64,000 nt of DNA. Origin: UBA1479 sp040216635 (GTDB taxonomy: Bacteria; Pseudomonadota; Alphaproteobacteria; Rhodospirillales; Casp-alpha2). Below, piece after piece: positions 1 to 8,528 of the stretch; positions within the stretch are counted from its first letter, which is position 1; each line of letters begins with the position of its first letter. The notes below the pieces were generated by a model. The model was not told where the DNA came from, did not search any database, and worked only from the letters and a program-made list of their open reading frames with translations. The position numbers were made by a program, and so were the translations under genes. The stretch spans positions 186,001 through 250,000 of the forward strand of contig JAVJOU010000026.1 of NCBI GenBank assembly GCA_040216635.1, written 5' to 3'.

Positions 1-281
1 CCCCGTTTCCCGATCACATTAAGATCGACGTCGACGGCATCGAAAACAAGATCATCAACGGGGCCGCCCGCACCCTGGCTGATCCGCGTCTGCGCACCCT
101 GTCCATCGAACTGGACGCTTCCCGACCAAACTACACCGATGCCGTCATAAGGAACATCGAATCCGCCGGCCTTGCCTTGGTCAGTAAACGCCGCGCGCCG
201 GAATTGGACGACACACCCTTTGCCCATATCTACAACTATCTTTTTCGCCGCCCTTCCCCGGCTGATGGGCCGACGGCATGA
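1..281 (+). CDS. FkbM-family methyltransferase, C-terminal part
   Basis: The window opens inside this gene; codons run from base 3 and stop with TGA at 279-281. The visible 92 residues contain a KIDVDGIE stretch followed by GAARTL, the typical C-terminal part of the FkbM (Methyltransf_21) SAM-dependent methyltransferase domain, in which the acidic loop near DVDG lies by the active site. Members commonly O-methylate sugars in polysaccharide loci. The TGA overlaps the ATG of the next gene (ATGA), so it belongs to the same transcription unit. The N-terminal SAM-binding part lies outside the window, so the substrate and full length cannot be judged. Confidence 0.75.
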   Translation, partial: PFPDHIKIDVDGIENKIINGAARTLADPRLRTLSIELDASRPNYTDAVIRNIESAGLALVSKRRAPELDDTPFAHIYNYLFRRPSPADGPTA

Positions 282-1333
282 TTGACACACCCATCCGCAT
301 CGCCATCGCGGGATACGGCGTCGTCGGAAAACGCCGGCGTGAATTCATTGATGCCCACCCGATGCTGAAGACCGTCGCCGTCTGCGACCGCATGTTCAAG
401 AACGAAGGATACCTGGACGACGGCGTGCCCTATTTCCAAACGCCTGACGCTCTCTTGCGCCAAGATTTTGACGCCTTGTTCGTCTGCATGACCAACGATG
501 TCGCCCCGGACGTCACCATCGCGGGCCTGGAAAAGGGCGTGCATGTGTTCTGTGAAAAGCCGCCGGGCCGTGATGTTTCCGATATCGAAAGAGTCATCAC
601 CATTGAACGGAAGCATCCGAATCTGAAATTGAAGTATGGGTTCAACCATCGCTATCACGATTCCGTCCGCGATGCCCTGGCCATGGCGCACAGTGGTGAC
701 TTTGGCCGCATCATTAACCTGCGCGGTGTCTACGGGAAATCCAAATTCATCAGCTACGGCAAGTTGTCCAGTTGGCGAACGGAACGAAAAATCGCAGGGG
801 GCGGCATTTTATTGGATCAAGGCATTCACATGGTCGACCTGATGCGCCTGTTCGCCGGCGAGTTCACCCAGTTCCACAGCTTCGTCGCCAACGATTTCTG
901 GAACCATGACGTCGAAGACAACGCCTATGCCCTGATGCGGACGGAAGCCGGAGTCGTCGGCATGCTTCATTCCAGCGCCACACAATGGCGCCACCGTTTT
1001 AATCTGGACATCACCTTGGAGAAAGGCGGTCTAATTCTCAGCGGCATCTTGTCCGGGTCGAAAAGTTACGGCGCTGAAACGCTGACGGTCGTACATGCCC
1101 ACGATGACGATCAGGGAGACCCCCATGAAGAAGTCTCGCGCTACACCAATGACCCGTCCTGGGAGGACGAGATTTCTGATTTCGCCGATGCCATCGTTAC
1201 GGAGCGCCCGATTTCCGAGGGGTCGTCCGATGACGCGCTGAAGACCATGCAGTTGGTCTACGCCATTTATCATGCCGATCCGGAATGGGCAGCACGCTGG
1301 AATTTGGTCACGACGGGCAGGGGCGACACGTGA
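278..1333 (+). CDS. Gfo/Idh/MocA family NAD(P)-dependent oxidoreductase
   Basis: This 351-aa protein begins with a Rossmann nucleotide-binding motif (AGYGVVGKRR, residues 9-18) and has the family's CEKPPG motif near residue 92, whose lysine is the usual catalytic residue. GGGILLDQGIHMVD near residue 185 is the typical substrate-binding region with its histidine. Family members oxidise or reduce sugar and inositol hydroxyls with NAD(P). It overlaps its neighbours on both sides (ATGA at the start, GTGA at the end). The setting suggests a redox step on a sugar precursor of the surface glycan; the substrate cannot be read from the sequence. Confidence 0.85.
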   Translation: MIDTPIRIAIAGYGVVGKRRREFIDAHPMLKTVAVCDRMFKNEGYLDDGVPYFQTPDALLRQDFDALFVCMTNDVAPDVTIAGLEKGVHVFCEKPPGRDVSDIERVITIERKHPNLKLKYGFNHRYHDSVRDALAMAHSGDFGRIINLRGVYGKSKFISYGKLSSWRTERKIAGGGILLDQGIHMVDLMRLFAGEFTQFHSFVANDFWNHDVEDNAYALMRTEAGVVGMLHSSATQWRHRFNLDITLEKGGLILSGILSGSKSYGAETLTVVHAHDDDQGDPHEEVSRYTNDPSWEDEISDFADAIVTERPISEGSSDDALKTMQLVYAIYHADPEWAARWNLVTTGRGDT

Positions 1334-2325
1334 AGGAATCAGACATCCGCCCGAAGGATTTGTTCAACCGTTATCTCGATCTTGTCCGCCGCGACAATGA
1401 GGCCCTGTTCGCCGACCGCGCCGGTTTTATCGATGTCGATTGCCCGGCTTGCGGCACAGAAGCAGTCGGCCGCCGGTTCGAAAAGGACGGGTTTGAATAC
1501 CGTGAATGCGCCGATTGCCGAAGTTTATACCAATCCCCTCGTCCCGACACCGCGACTCTCGCCCGGTTTTATCAAGAGGCAGAGTCCGTCAAATTCTGGG
1601 GGACCGAATTCTATCGTCAAACGGCGGAAGCGCGGCGGGAAAAATTGTTCAAACCACGGGCTCGCGACATCGCCGAATTGGCAGATCGCCATCTGACCGC
1701 CGGGCTGACACGGTTTTGCGATATCGGTGCTGGCTACGGCACCTTGTTGGAAGAAGTCATCACGACCAACCATTTCACCACCGTCTCAGGTGTCGAGCCG
1801 GCCCCAACCCTGGCGGCGCTTTGCCGCGATAAAGGTTTTGAAATCATTGAAGCAACTATCGAAGATTTACCCCAAACCGCCCCACGCGCTGATTTCCTGA
1901 CCGCCTTCGAAGTCATCGAACACGTGGCGTCGCCGTTTGATTTTCTAACGGGCGTGAAACAGCTTTTATCCCAGAATGGCATTGCCCTGCTTACGACATT
2001 GACCGCCGACGGCTTCGATATTCAAACCTTGTGGGATCATTCCAAAGCCGTACATCCACCCCACCACATCAACCTGTTGTCGGTAGAAGGCTATCGCAGC
2101 CTGATTGAACGGGCCGGTTTGGCCTGTGTTGAGATCACCACCCCTGGAAAACTGGATGTTGACATCGTCCGTAACACACTGAAAGAAAATCCAGATATCG
2201 ACGTGCCGCCGTTCATCCGCCGGCTCGTGTCGGAATCCGACGAGAATATACGGGCAGCCTTCCAGGCCTTCCTCGCCGACCACCGGTTGAGTTCTCATAT
2301 CCGCATCCTGATAACGACCAAATGA
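1330..2325 (+). CDS. Class I SAM-dependent methyltransferase with N-terminal zinc ribbon
   Basis: I place the start at the GTG at 1330, which overlaps the upstream stop as GTGA; this gives 331 aa. An in-frame ATG at 1285 would add 15 residues inside the previous gene. The N-terminus has a zinc-ribbon-like CPAC...CADC pair. A class I SAM motif (FCDIGAGYG, around residue 130) and AFEVIEHV, a typical post-motif acid region, follow. This layout is common in sugar and small-molecule methyltransferases of polysaccharide loci. The C-terminal third is not recognised. Its place in the coupled 278-8513 string suggests it methylates the same sugar product. Confidence 0.8.
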   Translation: MKESDIRPKDLFNRYLDLVRRDNEALFADRAGFIDVDCPACGTEAVGRRFEKDGFEYRECADCRSLYQSPRPDTATLARFYQEAESVKFWGTEFYRQTAEARREKLFKPRARDIAELADRHLTAGLTRFCDIGAGYGTLLEEVITTNHFTTVSGVEPAPTLAALCRDKGFEIIEATIEDLPQTAPRADFLTAFEVIEHVASPFDFLTGVKQLLSQNGIALLTTLTADGFDIQTLWDHSKAVHPPHHINLLSVEGYRSLIERAGLACVEITTPGKLDVDIVRNTLKENPDIDVPPFIRRLVSESDENIRAAFQAFLADHRLSSHIRILITTK

Positions 2326-2336
2326 GGCGACTGGAA

Positions 2337-3119
2337 ATGACCCTTTCCCTGAAACAGGCCTTAGCAAACAGGGTCCCCATCCTAGGGTCCTGGATCAGCC
2401 TGGCGTCCGAAGAAACCTGTGAGATCATGGCGCGATCCGGATTCGATTGGCTCGCCATCGATATGGAGCACACAGCCATCGGTTCCTCCGAAATGGCTCG
2501 GCTGATTCGGATTATCGACTTAGCGGGCGGCATACCGATCGTTCGCGTCGGAGCCAATGACCCGCTGCTGATCAAGCGGGCGTTAGACGCCGGGGCCACG
2601 GGCATCATCGCACCCATGGTGACGTCGGCGGATGACGCGCGGGCAGCGGTCGCAGCGGCCCATTATCCGCCGAAAGGTACACGTGGCGTCGGCTTGCACC
2701 GAGCCCAAGGCTACGGCCGCAACTTCACCAACTATATGGATTGGATGGCCGACGGCGGTCCCGTAGTCATCGCCCAGATTGAACATAAAGACGGCGTCGA
2801 AAACCTGGACGATATCATGGCCGTCCCAGGTCTAGACGCCTTCTTCATTGGGCCCTACGACCTTTCAGCGTCGTACGGCACACCCGGCGATTTTAATTCC
2901 GACGAGGTCGCCGCCGCCATGGCCAAGATCAACACCGCCATAACCACGGGTCCCATTCCGGGTGGAATCCACGTGGTCGAACCGGATGCGGCGGCGCTTT
3001 CTGTCCACCTACGCGCCGGGCATTGCTTTATCGCATACGGCGTCGATATGATTTTCCTTTCTGGAGCGGTCGACGCTGCCCGAACGGCCATCGCCGAAAT
3101 AAAGTCCGATCTGTCATGA
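2337..3119 (+). CDS. HpcH/HpaI-family class II pyruvate aldolase
   Basis: The 260-aa reading starts at the ATG at 2337, which has GAGG about nine bases upstream; an ATG at 2322 overlapping the previous stop would add five residues. Family hallmarks are DMEH near residue 44 (metal and base region), VRVG near 70, AQIEHKDG (metal-binding Glu) and FIGPYDLSASYG. Enzymes of this family cleave or form 2-keto-3-deoxy acids from pyruvate and an aldehyde using a divalent metal. Next to a CMP-Kdo-synthetase homologue, the attractive reading is biosynthetic: condensing pyruvate with a sugar aldehyde to form a 3-deoxy-2-ulosonic acid. The aldehyde is unknown. The 3' end overlaps the next start. Confidence 0.87.
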   Translation: MTLSLKQALANRVPILGSWISLASEETCEIMARSGFDWLAIDMEHTAIGSSEMARLIRIIDLAGGIPIVRVGANDPLLIKRALDAGATGIIAPMVTSADDARAAVAAAHYPPKGTRGVGLHRAQGYGRNFTNYMDWMADGGPVVIAQIEHKDGVENLDDIMAVPGLDAFFIGPYDLSASYGTPGDFNSDEVAAAMAKINTAITTGPIPGGIHVVEPDAAALSVHLRAGHCFIAYGVDMIFLSGAVDAARTAIAEIKSDLS

Positions 3120-3898
3120 CCAAAATTTGTGTCATTCCCGCACGCATGGCATCGACGCGCTTTCCCGGCAAGCCGTTGGCGCCGCTTCTCGGCACGCCGA
3201 TGATCGTTCATGTCCTGGAGCGCGCGCGCTTGTGCCCGGACTTGGACCGTGTCGTCGTCGCGACCTGCGACCCGGAAATCGCCAAGGCCATCGAGGCCGT
3301 GGGCGGAGAGGCGGTGATGACCGCCGACACACATGAGCGCTGCACTGACCGCACGGAAGAAGCGATCCGCAATTTAGGACTATCGCTTGCGGATAACGAT
3401 CTGGTGCTGATGTTGCAGGGAGACGAAATTATGGTCTCCCCGGAAATGCTATCGGACATGGTGATCCGATTTGAAAGCACGGGCGCCGATGTCATCAATC
3501 TAATCAGCCGCCTTTACACCTCGGATGACCACGCCGATCCTAATACCGTGAAGGCCGTGTCCGCACCGGACGGTCGAATTCTTTACATGTCTCGGGCGGC
3601 GATCCCATCGACAGCACGGGCGGATGATGTTCCTGTTTATCAACAAACGGGGATCATTTCCTTCAAGGCCACGTTTCTCAAACACTACAGCGAATTGCCG
3701 CAGACGCCACTGGAGAAAATCGAATCCTGCGACATGCTGCGGGTAATTGAACATGGCTTGCCAATTTACGGTGTGCCGACGGAAACGGAAACCATCGGCG
3801 TCGATACGGAAGCCGACCGAGCCCGCGCCGAACAACGCCTCGCCGAAGACCCGACGACGTCCCGCTACATGGACATCCCGACAGGAATAAAGCAATGA
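3116..3898 (+). CDS. CMP-Kdo synthetase-like cytidylyltransferase (KdsB family)
   Basis: The ATG at 3116 overlaps the aldolase stop (ATGA) and gives 260 aa, close to KdsB length. The nucleotide-binding start (PARMASTRFPGKPL) and IVHVLERAR are plain KdsB features. KdsB activates Kdo with CTP in the cytoplasm to give CMP-Kdo. Several substrate-side positions differ from E. coli KdsB as I recall it: QGDEIM instead of QGDEPM, a CTDRTEEA segment instead of SGTERLAE, and QTGIISFK where KdsB has HLGIYGYR. This points to a related ulosonic acid instead of Kdo. No kdsA, kdsD or kdsC is nearby, and the adjacent HpcH/HpaI aldolase is the likely source of its substrate. Confidence 0.82.
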   Translation: MTKICVIPARMASTRFPGKPLAPLLGTPMIVHVLERARLCPDLDRVVVATCDPEIAKAIEAVGGEAVMTADTHERCTDRTEEAIRNLGLSLADNDLVLMLQGDEIMVSPEMLSDMVIRFESTGADVINLISRLYTSDDHADPNTVKAVSAPDGRILYMSRAAIPSTARADDVPVYQQTGIISFKATFLKHYSELPQTPLEKIESCDMLRVIEHGLPIYGVPTETETIGVDTEADRARAEQRLAEDPTTSRYMDIPTGIKQ

Positions 3899-4614
3899 CA
3901 GCACCTCTTTTCAGGCGTAACGCTCTCGTCACGGGCGGAACCCGTGGCATCGGCCGCGCCATCGCCGAACGGTTGGTTGCCGACGGCGCGGCCGTGACCG
4001 TAACGGGAACCAAACCCGGCGGCACGGCACCCAAGGGCTGCGCCTATCTTGCCTGTGATTTTCTGGATACGGCGGCAACAACTGCCTTCGCCCACAACGT
4101 CGCGAACCTGGGGTTGGATATTCTGGTTAACAATGCCGGCATAAACAAAATTTCCCCTTTTGCCGAGATTGTCCCCGACGACTTTGCCGCCATTCAACAA
4201 GTCAACGTCATCGCCCCCATGATGCTTTGCCGCGCCGCAGTGCCAGGAATGCGGGCTCAGGGCGGTGGGCGCATCGTCAACATCGCATCGATCTGGGGCG
4301 TCATTTCCAAAACGCAGCGCGCTTCCTATTCAGCCAGCAAGTTTGCCATCGACGGCATGACCAAAGCCTTGGCTGCCGAGGTTGCCGCCGACAGCATTCT
4401 GGCCAACTGCGTCGCCCCGGGTTTCATCGACACTGAAATGACCCGCACCGTACTGGGCGAGGACGGCATGACCGAACTTGCCGCACAAATTCCGATGAAA
4501 CGCGTCGGCAAACCGGAAGAAATTGCCGCTTTGGTCGCCTGGCTCGCGGGACCGGAAAATACATATATAAGCGGCCAGTCGATCATCATCGATGGGGGCT
4601 TTACCAATGTCTGA
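3895..4614 (+). CDS. SDR-family oxidoreductase (FabG-like)
   Basis: A classical short-chain dehydrogenase of 239 aa. The cofactor motif TGGTRGIG is at residues 14-21, NNAG near residue 80, the catalytic serine in NIASIWG and YSASK near residue 143. The C-terminus IIIDGGFTNV is typical of FabG-like enzymes. It would reduce a keto group or oxidise a hydroxyl with NAD(P)H. The start overlaps the upstream cytidylyltransferase stop, and the end overlaps the next gene by eight bases. By context it modifies an intermediate of the ulosonic-acid-like pathway; a fatty-acid role is unlikely because no fab genes are near. Confidence 0.85.
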   Translation: MTAPLFRRNALVTGGTRGIGRAIAERLVADGAAVTVTGTKPGGTAPKGCAYLACDFLDTAATTAFAHNVANLGLDILVNNAGINKISPFAEIVPDDFAAIQQVNVIAPMMLCRAAVPGMRAQGGGRIVNIASIWGVISKTQRASYSASKFAIDGMTKALAAEVAADSILANCVAPGFIDTEMTRTVLGEDGMTELAAQIPMKRVGKPEEIAALVAWLAGPENTYISGQSIIIDGGFTNV

Positions 4615-5698
4615 TCCCGTGGAATCCAGACTGACGATTCAATCCCATAAGGGGCTTTACAATGTGCTGTTCGGTGACTCGGCACGAGCCGGGTTGGCGG
4701 CGCTCGCCACCGGCGACCGGCCCCTTCACGTGATCATCGACGAGCGCGTCGCCGAGTTGCATGGCGATAAACTGATGCCTCTTCTGTCCGGCCCGTCAGT
4801 CCTGCGCCTTGAAGCGACAGAGACCAACAAATCGTTAGAAAAATTTCCTGGCTATGTCGATCATTTGGTCGAGCAGAGCATCCGCCGCGATCATCTTTTG
4901 GTCGCCATCGGGGGCGGCATCATTCAAGACACGACCTGCTTCCTGGCCGCGTCCATGCTGCGTGGCGTTGATTGGGTTTTTTGCCCAACCACTCTTTTGG
5001 CTCAAGCGGACAGCTGTATCGGTTCGAAAAGTTCTATTAACTCGGCATCGGCAAAAAACATCCTGGGGACCTTCACCCCGCCCCGGACGATTTATCTCGA
5101 CGTCTCTTTCCAGAACACCTTGGACGAACGGGATATGCGGTCGGGTGTCGGCGAGATACTGAAGGTCCATGCCATAGATGGACCCGAAAGCTTCGCCCAC
5201 ATCGCCGCCGATTACGACCGCCTGTTCACGGAACCCGAGACCATGTTGCGCTATGTGCGCACAGCATTGGAAATCAAAAAATCCTACATCGAACAAGATG
5301 AGTTCGACCGCGGCCCCCGCAACATCTTTAACTACGGTCATACCTTCGGTCACGCCATCGAAGCCGCGACGAATTTTGCCATTCCCCATGGCATTGCCGT
5401 GACCATCGGGATGGACATGGCTAACTATGTATCGTCACAAATCGGTGACGGCACCGAAAGTCATTTTCGCCGATTGCGCCCCGTCCTTGCCGCCAATTAC
5501 GCGGAATACAAAAACCATCCAGTACCGTTCGACGAATATCTGAACGCCATCATGAAAGACAAGAAAAACACGGGCACCGGCAGCGTCACCATGATACTGC
5601 CCGGCGCTGACGGACGCCTGGCAAAAACCACCCGTGACGCCGATGCAGCATTCCAATCCGTCTGCCGCACCTTTCTGGAAGAGGTTCGCGCCACATGA
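4607..5698 (+). CDS. 3-dehydroquinate synthase homologue in a sugar cluster
   Basis: The start at 4607 has GGGGG about nine bases upstream and gives 363 aa. The protein keeps the dehydroquinate synthase pattern throughout: GGGIIQD, PTTLLAQ, DSCIGSKSSIN, AKNILG, GEILKV, RNIFNYGHTFGHAIE, PHGIAV and a late KKNTG. By recalled alignment the metal ligands (Glu and two His) and the catalytic lysines, arginines and asparagines are all present, so a phosphate-eliminating cyclase reaction is plausible. AroB normally acts on DAHP in the shikimate pathway, but no aro gene is nearby and the gene is coupled to an aldolase, a CMP-transferase and dehydrogenases. Sugar-phosphate cyclases are relatives and an alternative reading. 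The exact substrate is unknown. Confidence 0.8.
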   Translation: MSDPVESRLTIQSHKGLYNVLFGDSARAGLAALATGDRPLHVIIDERVAELHGDKLMPLLSGPSVLRLEATETNKSLEKFPGYVDHLVEQSIRRDHLLVAIGGGIIQDTTCFLAASMLRGVDWVFCPTTLLAQADSCIGSKSSINSASAKNILGTFTPPRTIYLDVSFQNTLDERDMRSGVGEILKVHAIDGPESFAHIAADYDRLFTEPETMLRYVRTALEIKKSYIEQDEFDRGPRNIFNYGHTFGHAIEAATNFAIPHGIAVTIGMDMANYVSSQIGDGTESHFRRLRPVLAANYAEYKNHPVPFDEYLNAIMKDKKNTGTGSVTMILPGADGRLAKTTRDADAAFQSVCRTFLEEVRAT

Positions 5699-6651
5699 CC
5701 CCCAACCGCGGCGCCGTCGCCGTGACTTCGCGGTCATTTTCAAAGCATCCGGAATTGCGCCGGACGCTTCTGTCCCGCTATCCGAACACGACCTTCAACG
5801 ATGCCGGTGAAAGCCTACGCGGTCAGGCGTTGATCGAATTTCTAAAGGGTCATGAAAAGGCCATCACCGCCCTGGAACCATTGGACGCCGCCTTGTTTGA
5901 TGCCGTGCCTGAACTGCGCGTCATCGGCAAGTATGGCGTTGGGCTCGATATGATCGACCTGGAGGCCATGCAGGCGCGCGGTGTGAAGCTTGGTTGGACT
6001 GCCGGCGTCAACCGGCGCGCGGTGGCGGAATTAGCCCTCGGCTTCGCGCTTAGCCTGATTCGCCGGGTCCCGGAAGCCGTGTCACTGGCCAATAATGGCG
6101 GCTGGCATCAGGTCATCGGGCGACAACTTTCCGGCCGTACATTCGGAATCATCGGCTTGGGCCATGTTGGTAAAGACCTGGCCAGCCTACTCCGAGCTTT
6201 CGACTGCCACATACTGGCCCAGGATATCAAAACGGACGACAGTTTTTGCGCCCGCGTCGGGGTGGAAATGGTGGACCTGGACCGCCTTCTAAGTGAAAGC
6301 GAAATCGTCTCCATTCATTTGCCATTGGATGACACGACTCAGGGCATAATGAATGCGGATCGCCTGGCCCGTCTCCGCGACGGAGCGATCCTTATCAATA
6401 CTGCCCGTGGCTCGATCGTCGATGAGGCCGCATTGGCCGCCGAATTGAAATCCGGCCGCTTGGCCGCCGGAGCTTTCGACGTGTTCGCCGTCGAACCGCC
6501 CGAGGATAATCCACTGGTCGGGCTTGGCAACTTTCTGGCAACCCCGCATATCGGCGGCAGTACAGAGGAAGCCATCTTGGCCATGGGCTTAGCCGCCATC
6601 GACGGATTGGACAATGCCGGCGACCCCGTTTCCGCGGCCAAAGGCCGCTGA
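5695..6651 (+). CDS. D-isomer-specific 2-hydroxyacid dehydrogenase (SerA-like)
   Basis: This 318-aa protein has the NAD-binding motif GIIGLGHVG near residue 150. It carries the family catalytic set: Arg in NTARGSIVDE, Glu in the VEPPEDNP region and His in TPHIGG. It lacks the C-terminal ACT domain of classical SerA. Such enzymes interconvert D-2-hydroxy acids and 2-keto acids. It is coupled by ATGA to the dehydroquinate-synthase homologue, so it probably serves the same pathway, perhaps making the aldolase or cyclase precursor. A role in serine synthesis is less likely from context. Confidence 0.83.
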   Translation: MTPNRGAVAVTSRSFSKHPELRRTLLSRYPNTTFNDAGESLRGQALIEFLKGHEKAITALEPLDAALFDAVPELRVIGKYGVGLDMIDLEAMQARGVKLGWTAGVNRRAVAELALGFALSLIRRVPEAVSLANNGGWHQVIGRQLSGRTFGIIGLGHVGKDLASLLRAFDCHILAQDIKTDDSFCARVGVEMVDLDRLLSESEIVSIHLPLDDTTQGIMNADRLARLRDGAILINTARGSIVDEAALAAELKSGRLAAGAFDVFAVEPPEDNPLVGLGNFLATPHIGGSTEEAILAMGLAAIDGLDNAGDPVSAAKGR

Positions 6652-6653
6652 TC

Positions 6654-8513
6654 ATGATGCCGAACGTGACCATCGCCGACGCGAACTGGCTCGCACAACA
6701 CCGCTTGCCCCAGGGGGTGGATGTGACCACGGCCTGGTATCTCGGCGATGATCATAAGCTCTATTGCCGACTGCGTGACCATCTGCCGCAGACCATTGTT
6801 TGGGGAGACGCAGGACAGCACATGAACGCTGTCGCCCGGAACCATGCAGACACCTTCGTGAATCTAGACGATGGTTTTCATATCTCTGATTTCGACTGGT
6901 GGGAATTACGCAACATCGCGGAGCGAGGCCCTTATTCCACCACCTTTGTCACGGACGCATGCCGCCAGATTTTGTTCAATGACATTATCGAAAAACCGGG
7001 CGGGCACCTGTTTGCCGTGGAATGGAGCGATCTGGCCGACGTCCTGACCATGAGTGCTGGCAAGCGGGGCATCGCAGTGCGTCGCTTGGGGCCCGGCGCC
7101 ATTTCCCGCGCGCGTGCGCGAGCATATCGAACCGCCATCGACATCGCAGGCTTCGCACGCGCCGTCGTTCGGCGGTGGCGGGAAATTCGAGCCTTGCATG
7201 CCCTACGCCGCATTCATCCCCTGCCCACTTCGGCACTTCGTGACTGCGATGTGTTGATTGCTGCCTGGACCAAAGCCAATGACTTTCCAGCGAACAGCCC
7301 GCGCGAGACCGCACATTCCATGGGCCCCTTACCGCAATGGCTTCGCAGCGCTGGAGTGCGGGTCGGATTTATCGCACTTCCTCTAACCGAAACCTGCGAT
7401 GCCACCGCAATTGCCGAAAAAACCGTCGTTGCGTCGGATGCTGTGCTGCATGCGGATGAAGGATTAACGGTCGTTGGTTTATTACGAACCGCAGCCCGGG
7501 CTTTGATTTGCCGCGCCCATGTCAAGACGTCCTTTACCGCCGGGGGTCATGACCTGACCGGGGTCGCCCGTATGGTTTTGGCACGCGAATGGTTCGATTG
7601 GCGCCCCGTGAACGCCGCCCTTTGGTCAGGCATCGGCCTCTTTCTTGCGCAGCGGAACATCCGGCCCAAGGTGATTTTTCACGTCTACGAAAATCAGACC
7701 TGGGAAAAGGGGTTGCGTCAGGGGATTCGCCGCAATCTTCCGGAAACCCGCATCGTCGGCTGCCAACAATCACCCTTTTCCAGCCTTTACCCAAATTTTC
7801 TACCAGCCCGGGCGGAGTTGACCAAAGGACGCTGGCCCGACAATGTGTTGGCCTTGGGCTCCGATAGCAAACGAAAGCTAACCGCAGGCGCCAGTCAGGC
7901 TGGCGTCATTCGTGCCGGCCTTCTGCGTAAAGGCGCCTTCCTTGCAACCCGCCCATCTGCCCCGGCGGAACACTTCACTGGCCATAGATTGCTCTGTGCA
8001 ACGGGTCCTGATTATCAAGAAAGCCTGGAGCTCGCGGCGAAAACACAAGCAGCTGTAATCGCCCGACCAGAAACATCGCTTGTCATTAATTTTCATCCAT
8101 TGACGTCTGCCGAATTTCGCAAGGGACTGCAGCAGTTCCTAACCGATCAGGCCGGCGGCCGGATGATCGCCGAGTTTTCAGACGCTTCCATCAGCACCCT
8201 TTTAGCTGAGGGCATCTCGGCCGTAGTTTATGGGGATACGAATGCCGGGTTCGAAGCCGTCTCGGCGGGCGCGCGTGCAATCCACGTGGGACGGGACCAT
8301 GCGCTTTCGTTTGATAAACTGCCCGATGGCTTAGCGCGGCGTGTCTGGAGCTCAGACGAAATCGGCAAGGCGATAGACGATCTATCGACACACGGTGCTT
8401 GGCCCGATCAGAACATCGTCTCGGCGACCCTTGCCGAATGCTTCAGCCCGCCAGACATGGATCTAATTTTAGCCACCATCGGACGCACCAACTCAACTCG
8501 GAAGCGGCAATAA
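6654..8513 (+). CDS. Putative surface-carbohydrate glycosyltransferase, 619 aa
   Basis: A large soluble-looking protein with no family I can assign firmly. The second half looks like a GT-B fold: HVYENQTWEKGL near residue 343, a GCQQSPFSSLYPN segment, INFHPL near residue 480, and YGDTNAGFEAVSAGARAIHV near 523-542, which resembles the donor-binding helix of CMP-sugar and capsule glycosyltransferases. From memory it recalls the surface carbohydrate biosynthesis proteins of Leptospira O-antigen loci, but that link is weak. The N-terminal 200 residues show nothing recognisable. It starts two bases after the dehydrogenase stop and closes the aldolase/cytidylyltransferase cassette, so it is the natural candidate to transfer the CMP-activated sugar. 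Confidence 0.55.
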   Translation: MMPNVTIADANWLAQHRLPQGVDVTTAWYLGDDHKLYCRLRDHLPQTIVWGDAGQHMNAVARNHADTFVNLDDGFHISDFDWWELRNIAERGPYSTTFVTDACRQILFNDIIEKPGGHLFAVEWSDLADVLTMSAGKRGIAVRRLGPGAISRARARAYRTAIDIAGFARAVVRRWREIRALHALRRIHPLPTSALRDCDVLIAAWTKANDFPANSPRETAHSMGPLPQWLRSAGVRVGFIALPLTETCDATAIAEKTVVASDAVLHADEGLTVVGLLRTAARALICRAHVKTSFTAGGHDLTGVARMVLAREWFDWRPVNAALWSGIGLFLAQRNIRPKVIFHVYENQTWEKGLRQGIRRNLPETRIVGCQQSPFSSLYPNFLPARAELTKGRWPDNVLALGSDSKRKLTAGASQAGVIRAGLLRKGAFLATRPSAPAEHFTGHRLLCATGPDYQESLELAAKTQAAVIARPETSLVINFHPLTSAEFRKGLQQFLTDQAGGRMIAEFSDASISTLLAEGISAVVYGDTNAGFEAVSAGARAIHVGRDHALSFDKLPDGLARRVWSSDEIGKAIDDLSTHGAWPDQNIVSATLAECFSPPDMDLILATIGRTNSTRKRQ

Positions 8514-8528
8514 AGAGGTAATCAAGAA

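Noticed and set aside
4607..5698. Housekeeping aroB of the shikimate pathway
   Set aside because: No aroK or other aro gene is nearby and the gene is embedded in a coupled sugar cassette; the genome should be checked for another aroB.
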